The translations under genes and the position numbers were made by a program. From positions 421,953-485,952 of the forward strand of contig CANTFK010000766.1 of assembly GCA_947646735.1 (NCBI GenBank): a DNA stretch of 64,000 bases. The letters run 5' to 3'. How positions within the stretch are numbered: position 1 is the first letter of the stretch; the number at the start of each line of letters is the position of its first letter. Source of the DNA: Peronospora farinosa. Lineage: Eukaryota > Oomycota > Peronosporomycetes > Peronosporales > Peronosporaceae. The notes below the pieces were generated by a model that did no database searches, had not been told where the DNA came from, and saw only the letters and a list, made by a program, of their open reading frames with translations. Shown one piece after another: positions 1 to 10,827 of this stretch.

Positions 1-1300
1 CAGCCGAGCGTCGTCGCGCAGAGTCTTGTCTCGAGATGATCAGGTTCCGTGGCGTCATAGCGGGTCCCTGAGGTTCGTAGTTGTCGGCTTGAGAGGCCTC
101 CAGCCAGTGGTTGACATCATGGTCAAGGAATGCCGAAGCCTCCTTGACAACACCTTCCTCAGCGGAAGCGTGCACTTGAATTGAGGCTCCAGTGTCCATA
201 GCGATATTTGCCAGTCGTTCCGCCATTTTGTTGTATGAGCGATAGTGATGTCCCCAGCTGGAGACATCGATATCGTCAGCAAGTGCTCTTGCCTCTCGGA
301 AAAGAAGGGCCAGGTGTGGCTTGCGTGGAGGATGGTGCGTCCGAAGCTGCGAAAGGACGAGCGCACTGTTCCCCACGACATGGAGAGGTGAGTAGCCGCT
401 AACCTTCGCTTGTCGAAGCCCGTGCACGAGCCCCCAGTATTCAGCGACATTGTTCGTGGTATTTGCAGAACCGTAAGCCATGCTCGATACCCACACGACG
501 CATGCTGCGTGCGTCTGAATGTGAAGTTGGACAATGACGGAACCTGCTCCGCCCGGTCCAGGATTTCCTCTTGACCCCCCGTCGAAGAAGAGCAGGTAAA
601 AAAACCCAGATAGAGTGTCAAGCGGCAGCGCTCGCAAGGGTGGAGGATTGTCAAAGCCGATGAGGGTATCAGCAAGCGCCGACCGTACTCGTGCGAATAG
701 GTATCCGTCTACCCCCATGTCCGACTGATATGTTGAACTTCGAAACCGTGTAACCGCTCGTCGAAATTGTGTCCTTGCTCTTGCGTCGTGTACTTCCTGT
801 GGCAAAAGTGAGTCTTCCAAGCGGCGGAGACGCTCAGCCCAGATGGAATGTAGTGTCGTAGAAACGAGAAAACGCCAGAGCTCACGCGTTGCTGGAAAAA
901 CGGCGTCCTTCGCTCGAGACAAATCTACACTGGGTTCGATAGCGTTTTTAATGGCATTCCATGCAGAACTCGGAATACTCGGAAGGTCCATCCCAAACAC
1001 CCAGACGTGAAGGTCCGCCTCCTCCAAATCGCCTAGCTTTCGCCACCGTTCAAGTAGATAACCCCAATGACGCCGAGCGCTAGGGCAATTCCAGAATACA
1101 TGACTAGCCATGGCCAGTAAGGATGTCGGACACGCTGGGTCGGGGCAAGATAGATCTTGGTTAGCCCAATTCCATAGCGGGAAGCTGTTACTCTTCAGAC
1201 GATAAAGCGTCTGCGCGTTGGTCGGGAAAGAAGCCCGTATTTTACGGATGTCTCTCCACTCGATCAGAGATGTACCTGCTGCAATCACTTGGAAGTCCGG
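1..1300 (-). pseudogene. LINE ORF2 C-terminal part: zf-RVT and RNase H
   Basis: Read in the same minus-strand frame as the reverse transcriptase, 1145-1147 is the first Cys of a zf-RVT motif (CPDPACP, then HVFWNCPSARRHW). Further on, 545-598 encodes LLFFDGGSRGNPGPGGAG, the first catalytic Asp (581-583) and glycine loop of an RNase H. The downstream NNVAEYWGL stretch carries the expected Glu. No ATG begins this frame; it is the tail of the ORF2 polyprotein. A different-frame open stretch at 55-675 overlaps it and is not the coding one. The domain pair is typical of L1-clade elements that carry RNase H. Confidence 0.8.
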
Positions 1301-1305
1301 CTTCT

Positions 1306-2388
1306 TCACGCGTTCGTCGCAAATGCGTTTGCCTTCATCACTTCGCCTGCGGGAAATGATCTTTTTGAATTTTCGTCGTTGCGGCCTCCATCTTCGACGG
1401 ACAGCCCATAGGTGTACAACACGCGTAAGCGTTGGATGCGCACCAAGTGGACAGTAATTCCACTGTCCAGACACGCTGCGGTATCGCAAGCAGCCATAGA
1501 TGAGACTGTAGCCACCCCACCCGCTATACCCGTGTCGAAGTGCGATACCGATGTACCGTCTCGGTCGAGGAGCCAAGTATGATATTGGTGGACCTTTGTC
1601 GAGTACGCCAACAATGCCCCCGATTCAAACGACCTGTATACGAGTGCTGGAAAATTGTATAGAAGGGCAAGGCAGAAGTTCCCAAAATGCCGACGCTTCG
1701 CCATAGAGTGGGTAGCCATGTCACGCTTGGGCGAAAATCGGACGATACCACTCTGAGTCGTCTTCCAGGTGAATATGTCGCCAAGGTACTTGTGCCCCCT
1801 CGAAAAATCCGCTCCATTCAAAGTATAAGCCTTGCCTCTGCGATCCCTCAGCCACGACATGTCCGTCAGCGTTGCGTGTACGATCCATCTGGGTTCAAAA
1901 CGACCTGATGTCGCTACTTCAGCTCTCATCCCGGCCCGCAACCTGTCATCAAGTATACGGCGGACATCAATTGTGACACTACCGTCTCCATTATAGTCGA
2001 TTAAGGCTCTTGATGAAAAAGAGGCGGCCCTTCGGCAGACCTCCTGGACCTCTCCTTGACGGGCATGTCGAGCAGCTGAAAGCCCAACAATTTTAGAACC
2101 GGTTAACCATAGCGTCACTTGGAGTCGAGGCTCCTGGTCTTGGGTCCAACATGGCGTGATGTAAGCCGGACCCGAATCAGTAGAGCCCCATAGAAAGTCT
2201 CCGATCAGTAAATCTTTCGAAGAAGCTGTAGCTGCCCACTGTCCAACAGCGGTTGCCGCCATAGTCATTAATTCCGTACGAATACACGGCACCGATAGCC
2301 CACCTTGCTGTATCGGTAGTGAAGCCATCTCTGAAGGGACCCACGGTCGGGACCTCTTGCCATCATGGACGCCCCATACAAAGTCCAT
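1306..2388 (-). pseudogene. LINE ORF2 middle part (reverse transcriptase thumb to connection)
   Basis: The translation begins MDFVWGVHDGKRSRPW and continues with LPIQQGGLSVPC, the usual 'FxWG...LPxxxGGLxxP' segment that follows the polymerase domain in LINEs. It is one frame away from both the upstream polymerase (ending at 2363) and the downstream zf-RVT/RNase H part, so indels lie near 2370-2390 and 1200-1310. It is a fragment of one broken polyprotein rather than a separate gene. Confidence 0.75.
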
Positions 2389-3660
2389 AATTAAGCCCTT
2401 TCAATCTATTAATCATGGCGGGAGGTGGCCAGCAGTGCCGTGCTAAGTAGGTAATTTTAGGCACCGCGATGGCGCTAGCGATGCGAGCTCGTTGTTCCAC
2501 CGTATGAGTCTTCTCTCGTGCTAGTGCAAGTCGACACCATAGAGATCGTATGCATTTACACCAGTTGTCAGCTACCGCATCCTGTTGGCCAACAAGTACA
2601 CCAAGATACCTGCATGATCCGCTTGAAGACTGTACATTGAGGCCACACTCGTCCAAGGGCAAAGATGATCCGCGAGGGTCAAGCTCAATGATAATAGACT
2701 TCGCTCGATTCGTTAGCAGACCGGAAACAGCTGCAAAGTCTTCGAGGATCGTAATAACAGGCAAAACCGCAGACCGATCGCGAAGATAAACCGCCGTGTC
2801 GTCAGCGTATCCCGAAATTTTAATGTCAGTGGTTCTCCCCCCAGAAGTAAGAGGTATCCCGCGGATTTCATCCCTCTCTTGAATCACTCGATAGAAACTA
2901 TCCAAGGAGAGTATAAAAAGAAGAGGAGCAAGAGAGCACCCTTGCCGTATGCCGCAGTGAACGTCACGTCTGCTTGAACGGTACCCATTCACAATAAATC
3001 GACATGTCGTGTTTCGGTGTAATGCCGCCACGACTGCTACGAATTTTGGCGAGAAGCCATGCCAAGTCAACGCCGAAAGTAGAAACAGACGTTGCAACGT
3101 GTCGTATGCCGTGGAGAAATCGAGAAGAAGAACAATGGATCCGTGTAGATCGCTGTCAGCACTCGCCGCTTTGCGAACCGCCGAAAAAATGTCAAGAGCT
3201 GTATGGATCGACCGCTTCGGGACAAAACCAACTTGAGCTGGCAGAACAATATGCGACAGCATCGGCCGAACTCGAAACGAAAGGATCTTTGTAAATAACT
3301 TGTAGTCACTGTTGAGAAGCGCGATCGGCCGATGATCAAGAGGCAAGGCGGAAGCCGCGGTTTTCTTCAGACACTGAATGTTCGCTTCACCAAAAGACGT
3401 CGGAAACACGCTGCACTCCATCCATCTAGTGTACAGTGCTGCGAGAATTGGCGCGAGCGCGTCAGCATAATCACGGTAAAAGGTGTTGTTGATTTCATCT
3501 GGTCCTGCGGCTTTCCCACGTTAAAGTCTCTTCAAAGCCGCACACACATCTTCAGGAGATATAGCTGACGTCACATTAGAGTCATCAATCCGGACCGGTG
3601 TGGAGGCTCGTTCCAGAAATGCAGCGGTAGCATCTGGACAATCAAAAAATTGAGTCATAG
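2363..3660 (-). pseudogene. LINE reverse transcriptase domain
   Basis: The frame contains GKAAGPDEINNTF (near 3490-3530), DHRPIALLNSDYKL, AQVGFVPKRSIHTA, LLLDFSTAYDTL (first catalytic Asp) and the YADD box at 2798-2809. These are motifs 0 to C of a LINE reverse transcriptase. A TAA in frame just before GKAAGP, and frame changes on both sides, break it. The longest uninterrupted stretch is 2363-3421. Catalytic residues remain, so decay is probably moderate in age. Confidence 0.88.
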
Positions 3661-4107
3661 ATGCTCCCAGCCGTCTGCCATTTCATTTGCCAATTCCTGC
3701 GACCGATTCGACCCGTATGTAGCTTGTCCACCCAAAGAAACGATAGTGTTGTCCTGAAATTTTGTCGACACCCGCGCGAAGAAACGACGAGAAGTCTCGC
3801 CTGGAGAGTATGTGTGCTGGACAAGAAGTCGCTCTTTCTTGGTTCTCTGCCATAATCGTCGACACTCCGCAACGTTTCGACGAAGTTCCGCAGGATTATC
3901 GACGGGGCTGGGTTGGTCGCATATCGTTTGAGCACACGCTATTGAGGTAGCTGACGAGCGCGCCTCCAATAGCGCCGCATCCAGACGGACATAGAGGCGC
4001 TTCAGCCGCTGTCTGTAGCTGCGCGTCAGACCTTGGCGGGCTGTCTTTGTAGTCGCCACAAGAACTTTGCGTAACTTGATCTTCCATCCATCCCACCAGT
4101 CGGCCAA
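3655..4107 (-). pseudogene. LINE ORF2 linker between endonuclease and reverse transcriptase
   Basis: This is a basic, helical segment containing KKERLLVQHTYSPGETSRRFFARV, trimmed here to its landmark ETSRRFFARVS. It corresponds to the region in L1-like ORF2 that joins endonuclease and polymerase. It shares the endonuclease frame but is separated from it by a stop at 4183 and a short stretch in a third frame (about 4026-4200). It is one shift away from the polymerase. Confidence 0.65.
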
Positions 4108-4182
4108 TCGTCTAGCCGTTCGATAGTCCGACGTCGGAACTGAGCTGGATTCATCAACTTCAATCTGTGCCAGCTCAATGGC

Positions 4183-5310
4183 CTAAATAATGGCGCTGGT
4201 CGCGGCCGCTTGTGCACAGCCCGGCACTGGATATACGCGCCGTGGCTTACGTACGCGCACAACATGACTTGGTGCCCCAATCCGTATACTGATTCCATTG
4301 TGGTCAGCGGCTGGGCCAGGTACAGACAGATCGACGTCTCGAACCCAATCAGCATGAAGAGCACTCACGTACCACCGATCAAGTCGAGAACTGGCTGATC
4401 CACCTTCAGGCAAATTGTAGAAATAGGTGTGTGCCGCCGCATGAAAGGCTGCTAAGGCCCTCTCTTCTTCCGCTCGCTCCATGTCATCTTCGAGTACATC
4501 GCAAAGTTGTGCGCGACCTAGAAGCCGTCTCAGCGCCTGCGAATCATGTCTGCCGGGCGGCGAGACAAAAGATCGGTCAAGTCGAGGCACCAATGTGCAG
4601 TTAAAATCCCCGCCCACGAACAAGGGTCCGTCGTGATCCAGCAGGTGATGGCGAAGCATCTCGAAAAACGCTTCCCGTTCAGGCTTACCACTCAGGGCGT
4701 ATACGTTGACAACAAGAACTGTCTCGCTTCGAATATTAATTTGAACAGCCATCCAGTGCGGTGTCCAATGTATCTCATGCCACGGTTCCATCTCAGTAAT
4801 CGACGAGTACGGATTCAGTAAAATCGCAACCCCTCCACGCGCTGCTTCGGACTCGGTCCATCGAGTGCGTCCGGGCTTGTCCACGAAGCCGTATGTGGTG
4901 TTGTACAACTTGTTTAGACTTGCTGCTTCACCAACAGAGACCCGCGTTTCTTGTAATAGGACCAAGTCGATAGCACCCCGTGATTCGCGCTGCCTAAAAT
5001 GGCCAAACCATTCTGCACAGCGTTCCGGATGCTTGGGGAATCCCGCGAAATTTTGTGAATGCAGACCGATGCTGTTTTCGCGTGGCTTTTGAGAAGTCTT
5101 CAACATGCCCCGATGACGACGTCGAAGTGTATCTGCCCTTGGAAGGTGAAAGGAAGAAGACTCAACCCTGTCTAGCGATCTAAGTCCCCCTACAGAATAT
5201 GGAAAAGAGGGACTGGGATTCGCCCCCACTACCGAATCAGCCCCTTGCGCAGCCGAGGTGCCCTCAGTACTGAAGGTCCAGCAGCTGACCATCGCGGGCA
5301 ATAAGGTCAA
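4183..5310 (-). pseudogene. LINE apurinic-type endonuclease domain
   Basis: A 375-residue open stretch contains the exonuclease-endonuclease-phosphatase signatures IDLVLLQETRV, RGGVAILLN, VLVVNVYAL, FVGGDFNCTL and PAADHNGISIRI. The catalytic E (QET), D/N (GGDFN) and D/H (ADH) residues are all visible. This domain nicks target DNA during target-primed reverse transcription. The first ~80 residues are not conserved-looking and the true start may lie further downstream. Confidence 0.85.
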
Positions 5311-5476
5311 TCGCCGGCTGCCAGTTGGCAGGTTTGCATAAAATGCTGGATACAGCCGCGCGCACCTCTTTAGAGAGGTGGTATAATGCCGCTTTGGACT
5401 GTGGCATCACCACCTTTGTCTCATCCTCGACAGGTGCAAGATGAGATAGCAATACACACAGGACATTGAGGACGCC

Positions 5477-8400
5477 TCATTGATCCAAGTCCGGAAGCGG
5501 TTCCACGACAGTCGCGCACAGCAACTCCGGCTGTAATTTGCGGAATTTTCTCCAGCGCGTTATGTTGTCCGTCGTCTTCCATCGAATTTTCCCAGACTGA
5601 CCTTCTGCCGTTGCAGCCCAACCCGTACACAGCTCTCGAAGCTTTTCATCAGCGTGTGTGGTATGTTGGCGTATCACAGACAATTGAGACTCGCTGTTGA
5701 TAGAATGTCCAAAGGTTTGGAGGGATTCCCTCGACATCGAGGCGAGGTAAGCAATTGGGTGCGGCAGGTCACTGACAAGTGCCGCCAATTCCAATGCACA
5801 CGCTTTAATCCATGCGGATTGACCCTTTGGACCAACTGGCAGTGTAGTGGGTACCGCAGAAACCACTTTGCGCTAGGAAACCCATCTATGAATCGCAGCA
5901 GTGTTCGCCGAAATCTGTTTCGTGCCCTCCGGCACAGCGGCGGCCGCTACTGCAGCCGATGCAGTGTCAGGCACCTTGCGCACTCTAGTTGCACGTAACG
6001 TCTGATCGTGAGTATCTTGAGTGCGGATGAAATACATCGGGGATCTAAGTGCCACCTGTTTACTCGATACCTCATTAGAGCCAATGGGTCGTGTCAGCAG
6101 ACCGTAAGTGCCCATGGCTGGGTCAGCTATATTTCCTGAGTAGGCCTTGAGCTCGTCTTTAATAGCTTTAGCTAGCTCCGCTGGTATAGGGACACTGGCG
6201 GCGCATGGGGGAGGCGTTACGGCCCCTCCATCAATAATATCCATGCGCATGGTATTTCCAAACGTAGATTTGATTACCGCCATACTTACATCGAGATCAT
6301 GGTGTTCCAAGTAGTCCGGGTCCTGGGGGCATGTCGGAGAAATTTCCAATGGAGCCGAATCAGGTGATGCAACCCCAGGTGGGACCGCACCCGGTACTGC
6401 CTTGGTCGTCACACTTGGCATGCTCCGTTTGCGGCGAACATAAGACGACAACATTCGCTGTATCGTCGCGCGACCTCTTTCCCTAATTTTCTCTGCCGTC
6501 GCAGCTGGCATCTCGCTCGGCGGTGGGACAACCCCCTTAACCGCATGCTCGATCTCGGGCGTCTCTTTCGGTGTAATTTTTGTCAAGCGGCGTGTCAATT
6601 TTAGTAGTTTGTTCGTGGCCGTTGCTGCTGCTGTCTCCGCTCTGTTTGCCTCTGCACCAGCGGTGCGATATTTGTACTCCAATGTAGGCAAGTCACCATT
6701 CACATCGTCGAGAGCTGTATCAAGGTCGAGACCTGTAGCTTCGCGATCAATAGCTAATTCCAACGCATGAGCGTGAGCCTCGAAGTAGCAAGCTTTCTTA
6801 TTTTCGGCATTGAACTTCTTTTTTGCAGCGGTTGAAGTCAGTAGTTCGACTGTGCGTTGTGCGTCCGCAACTTGAGATTGAGCCACCGCTAAAGCCGTAA
6901 CCTTGGATGACTTCTCAGACGTAGAAAGAACTGCAACAGTGTCCGTTGCCTGATTTGCCGTAGAAGCCGTTTGATCACCTCCGATCAGGTGGTCCAGTTC
7001 AGCTACCGCCTGCGCACGCTGCTTAGTAGCCTTGGTAGTGGCGGCTGATGTCACGGAATAAGTGGCCGCGGGTGCTCTTCCTTTCGTAGAAACTGCTGGC
7101 TTAGTAGGTGAGGAAGGTTTCGTAGCCACTTTAACCGAGTTCGTCGCGCTCTGCTTGGCGAAAGATGCCGACCCTTGGGTCGACGACTTGCTGGTCCCCT
7201 CAGCTGCTTTTGACCTCGGACGTCGTAGCGGTGTAGCATTAGAAGTCGCCGCTTGAGTAGTTGAAGCCGCGTTGGGACGCGAGTCCCGCTTTTTCTTGTT
7301 CGCACCTGGGTCAAACCACCCGTCAGTAGTAGGACCAGCGGCACGTGGGGCATCGCCACTCGCCGCTGGCTGTCCACGGGGAGAAGAGGGGGGTGTATCC
7401 TCCCTTGGACAGTCTCTCGAAAAATTCTGTGAGATCTTGGTTAACAGTGGTGCCTTGCAAGCTTCATCCTTCAGCTTGGCCGTAGTTGCCTGTAATGTCT
7501 CTGCCAGGCCGGCGACATGCTGCAGGCGCTCGTTCACATCGAGGTGCTGAAAAGTCAAGACGCTGACTGTTTTGGCAACATGGTGAGTACCGATGAATTC
7601 GCGGTGATGCTCAAATAAGAAACCGCCCCTGCTGGCGGCGCATTTTGCACTTAAATGATACGGCGAATAACAAGAAAAACAGGGGACCCGTTGGAAATGA
7701 CGATGATGATGAATAAAAAGTGTCGTGTTGGGAGTCTTGATGTGTGTCACCAACTTGATCTCTTCGGGACATGAAACGGTATTAAAGGTAGCGACAAAGA
7801 AGTTGAAATCGTACGCCTCTGTCCCATTCAGAAACCCCCGAACCACCGACGTCACCGAGCATGACACACTCGACGAGAGGATAGCTTGGACAGTGCTCGC
7901 GGCCACGCCATGAACCAAAATTCTCACTTGATACTGCAGAATGTTGCGACTTGAAGTAGTACTGGACGTCAATGAAGTAGTGATGTCATCCCTCTCCATG
8001 GTTGCTGGACACAATAGTTGAAGGCGAGTACCACGAAATGAAATGAATTTTGTATGCCAGCTCGCCGCAGCCGCCTGGTCAGGCAGAATAAAGGTGAGGC
8101 GTCGAGTGTCCGAATTGTAACACGTGCGCTTTGCCCCCTTGACTAGCTCCCGACTAAGTGGATCGGAAGTCGTCTCCCCTTCGCGGCGTTCCAGCAGTTG
8201 TAGGAGCAACGTTTTCTCAGCAATATGCTGAGGCATACGGACGGAAGGAGGCACAAGCGCGATGACCTTGCCTTCAAGGTATTCCTCAAAAAAATCAAGC
8301 ATCGCAACCCGCGTGGCTCTTGGGTGCGTGCATACCAAAAAACCGGGCGGTGACGGAAGTACAATGCCTCCCATCAACCAAGCTGCGAGCGCCTCCTCCT

Positions 8401-8785
8401 CAAGTGGAATCATTGGACGCAGATCATCATCCACCTTATCAATCCAAGGTCTCGAAGCTGTGCGCACCAGTAAAGCACGTCGGTCTTGCGACCCACCGAC
8501 CTCCGCCGGAGTCGAGGCGCTGTGGTAGACGGGGCCTTTTCTGTTGCCAAGGCTGGTAGGTTCGCCAGGGTCGTTTTTTCCGCCGGGTCCGTTAGGTACG
8601 CCGGGGTCGATACATTCGTCGGGGTCGATGCGGTTGCCGAGGCCGTTGACCGCAGTCGCGAACGAGACCCGACCAGCCGCCGCTGGCCCAGGACCAGGCA
8701 CTTGTTTCCAATGCACTTGTGCACCTTGGCTCTTAAGTGGTGAAGGAGCATCGCCCAGCGGCACATCGCCGTCGTCAGAGTTCAT
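5477..8785 (-). pseudogene. LINE ORF1 with CCHC knuckle, one in-frame stop
   Basis: A 970-residue open frame starts at ATG 8785 and ends at TAG 5873-5875. The same frame continues without another stop to 5477, so the ancestral protein was probably about 1,100 residues or terminated here. A zinc knuckle CFSCYSPYHLSAKC (CX2CX4HX4C) lies around 7640-7685. The middle is rich in Ala/Thr/Ser/Lys and low in complexity, with a charged coiled-coil-like segment around 6580-6900. Function by family: RNA-binding nucleocapsid protein of a non-LTR element. The N-terminal 60 residues hold repeated PG/DPG motifs. Confidence 0.75.
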
Positions 8786-8808
8786 GGTAAAAAAAGGTAC
8801 CCTTCCTC

Positions 8809-10827
8809 GTGCCCAGTAATTCGTCTGCGTACTTAGCTTCGCGGCTTAACCTGGCACGAATGATAGTGTCACAGCTATTGCAATCACTTGCTGTGAAGAA
8901 TGTAATCATAGCTGAACTCGATGCCAGCTCAAGTGGAAGCAGTGACGATGCAATCCTTAGCTCTTGTCCATCAAGTTGCGCTGAAAACGACAGAATATCT
9001 CGAGAGCTCGCGAATGTAACTGATGAGTCGCCCTTGAGCGCGATAAACTTGTCGGTACCAGCGAACGGAAGTGTATCTACTGGAGCAGTAAACCATGGAG
9101 GCAATACTACAATGAGTACAAAAGATACCCAAGCATTCAAGCAAATCCAAGTTCGACTGGAGGAATTTCACTTCGACACTGGCATTCCTCGGCTATCCGT
9201 CCACCCCAATGTTACAAATTTGGTCTTTCCATCGTTGGCAGCATTTCTTCGTGTATCACTTACAACCGATGCAAGTACCAACCATTCCGCGGCATCTGAA
9301 GACAGCGTTGCAAACAACAGCTTTGGTGACTCAAATGACGCTGTTATTCCACGATTGTTGTCTTTGGAAGATTTAATCAGCGACGATGCTGATAACATTG
9401 GCAATATAACAGATTTTTCGTCAAGAAGCGGAGTATACGCTGCACTCACTCACTATTACGCGTTCCCTTCGGCTGACAAATGGATGATTAAAAAGTTTGA
9501 AGATGAGAATATTTCAGATTGTACATTGAAACAAGTGTGTCTAGTACACTCTGGAGTGACGGTGTATACGCCGTCGTTAACAGCGCTACAGCTGGTTGAA
9601 ACATTTAATGATATGAGCGTGGCTCCCACGACAAAACGATTAATGCGGCTGATGGCGCTACTGGAGATGGTTCAAGTGGCTTTTGAAGCTGAGCGAAGAG
9701 CGCTTAAACACGGTCTGCAGGCGACAGGGAAGATCTTCATTGATCTTATCTTTAGGCATCACGGCTTGCCAGAATCTATTGTTTCGGACCGTGACCCGCG
9801 TTTCACTTCGGCTTTCTGGGCAGAATTATTCCAGCTATTAGGCGCGCGGTTGCTTATGTCTACGGCGGCCCATCCAGAGACGGATGGGCAAACGGAGCGT
9901 GTGAACAGAGTGCTCGAAGATGTCTTGCGCAGTTATGCAACATCGTTCTCATCATGGAGTTCATTTCTTCCAGTTGCAGAGTTTGCAATCAACAATCCTG
10001 TCCATGCGTCAACCGGGTTGACCCTCTTCTTCGTGAACAACGCGAGGCATCCTCGCGTTCCGGCGCTTCTTACTCTCTCAGCTGCTGAACACCCTGTCTC
10101 CAAGCTTGGTGGGGGAGTATCTACGGATGGAATTGCGCCGAAACTATTGCTGAGTGATTACGATGCGCATAAGGTTGCTGCCGATGCACCTACTACTGGT
10201 AATTTTGTGGCCACCGGCATATCGACTCCTGACGCGATGCTTTCCATCGCGTCTTCCGTTGCCAATTTTTCTCCACAAGAGAATACGTCGCCTGTAAGTT
10301 CGGCTGCAGTAACCGAATTTCTACTATTACGCCAAGCAATCACGCGTTTTGTGCACGATGAATTACAAGAGGTAGTCGATAATCAAAAGGCGAATGCATA
10401 CAGAAGAGGTCGAAAGAATATGTTGATATTTCGAGAAGGTGACAGAGTATTATTATCAACAAGTGGATTACCGAACACCTCAGTGACAAATTTGGGCGCT
10501 AATAAGTCAGCGCCAAGATATATTGGCCCATTTCGGGTTGTTAAGTTGCATGGTGACGCTTACACGCTAGACATACCTACATCTATGCGTTTGCACCCGA
10601 CGTTCTATGTCGGGCGCCTCAAGGCTTACCTGCCGGCGGATCTCCCTTCGAATCTTCCCCGCTCTTCTGTGCCGGCTCGAAATCCGACATCCCTTGACGA
10701 CGACGTTGACGACGACTGGGACCAAGTCCTGCCCGAACGCGTGCAGACTCGACCTGATGGGGTCCTCCGAACGCAGTCGTCTCAAGCTGACGTAGGCGCT
10801 CAACCAGTACCAGCCGCTCACGTCTAG
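8809..10827 (+). pseudogene. Chimeric open frame: unrecognised N-terminus plus Gypsy integrase C-terminal half
   Basis: This is a 672-codon open frame with no ATG at its left edge (first ATG at 8860). Residues ~1-305 match nothing I recognise: they are Ser/Asn/Asp-rich, then helical (KWMIKKFEDENISD, then AFEAERRALKHGLQ). From about 9725 it becomes integrase: IFIDLIFRHHGLPESIVSDRDPRF (second catalytic Asp in SDRDPRF), HPETDGQTERVNRVLED (catalytic Glu), and then the GPFRVVKLHGDAYTLDIP / HPTFYVGRLKAY C-terminal fold. The first catalytic Asp and the zinc domain are replaced by the foreign stretch. A TAG at 10825-10827 separates it from the chromodomain in the same frame. Confidence 0.7.

Larger units (their letters stand above)
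1..8800 (-). mobile_element. Degenerate L1-like LINE with RNase H, 3' end beyond window
   Basis: The minus strand carries, in 5' to 3' order, a long ORF1 with a CCHC knuckle, an exo-endonuclease domain, a reverse transcriptase, a zf-RVT domain and an RNase H. That is the order of an L1-type ORF1/ORF2 element. Oomycete L1 elements with a plant/archaeal-type RNase H are known. ORF2 jumps between all three minus-strand frames and ORF1 has an internal stop, so this copy is dead. The right edge lies near 8790-8810, where the first base of ORF1 meets an open Gypsy frame lacking an ATG. This suggests that the LINE inserted into Gypsy element 1 or lies against its deletion breakpoint. The 3' UTR and any tail lie left of the window. 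Confidence 0.88.

Noticed and set aside
55..675. 206-codon minus-strand frame
   Set aside because: It overlaps the RNase H segment in the wrong frame; the conserved FFDGGSRGNPGPGG reading is in the next frame.
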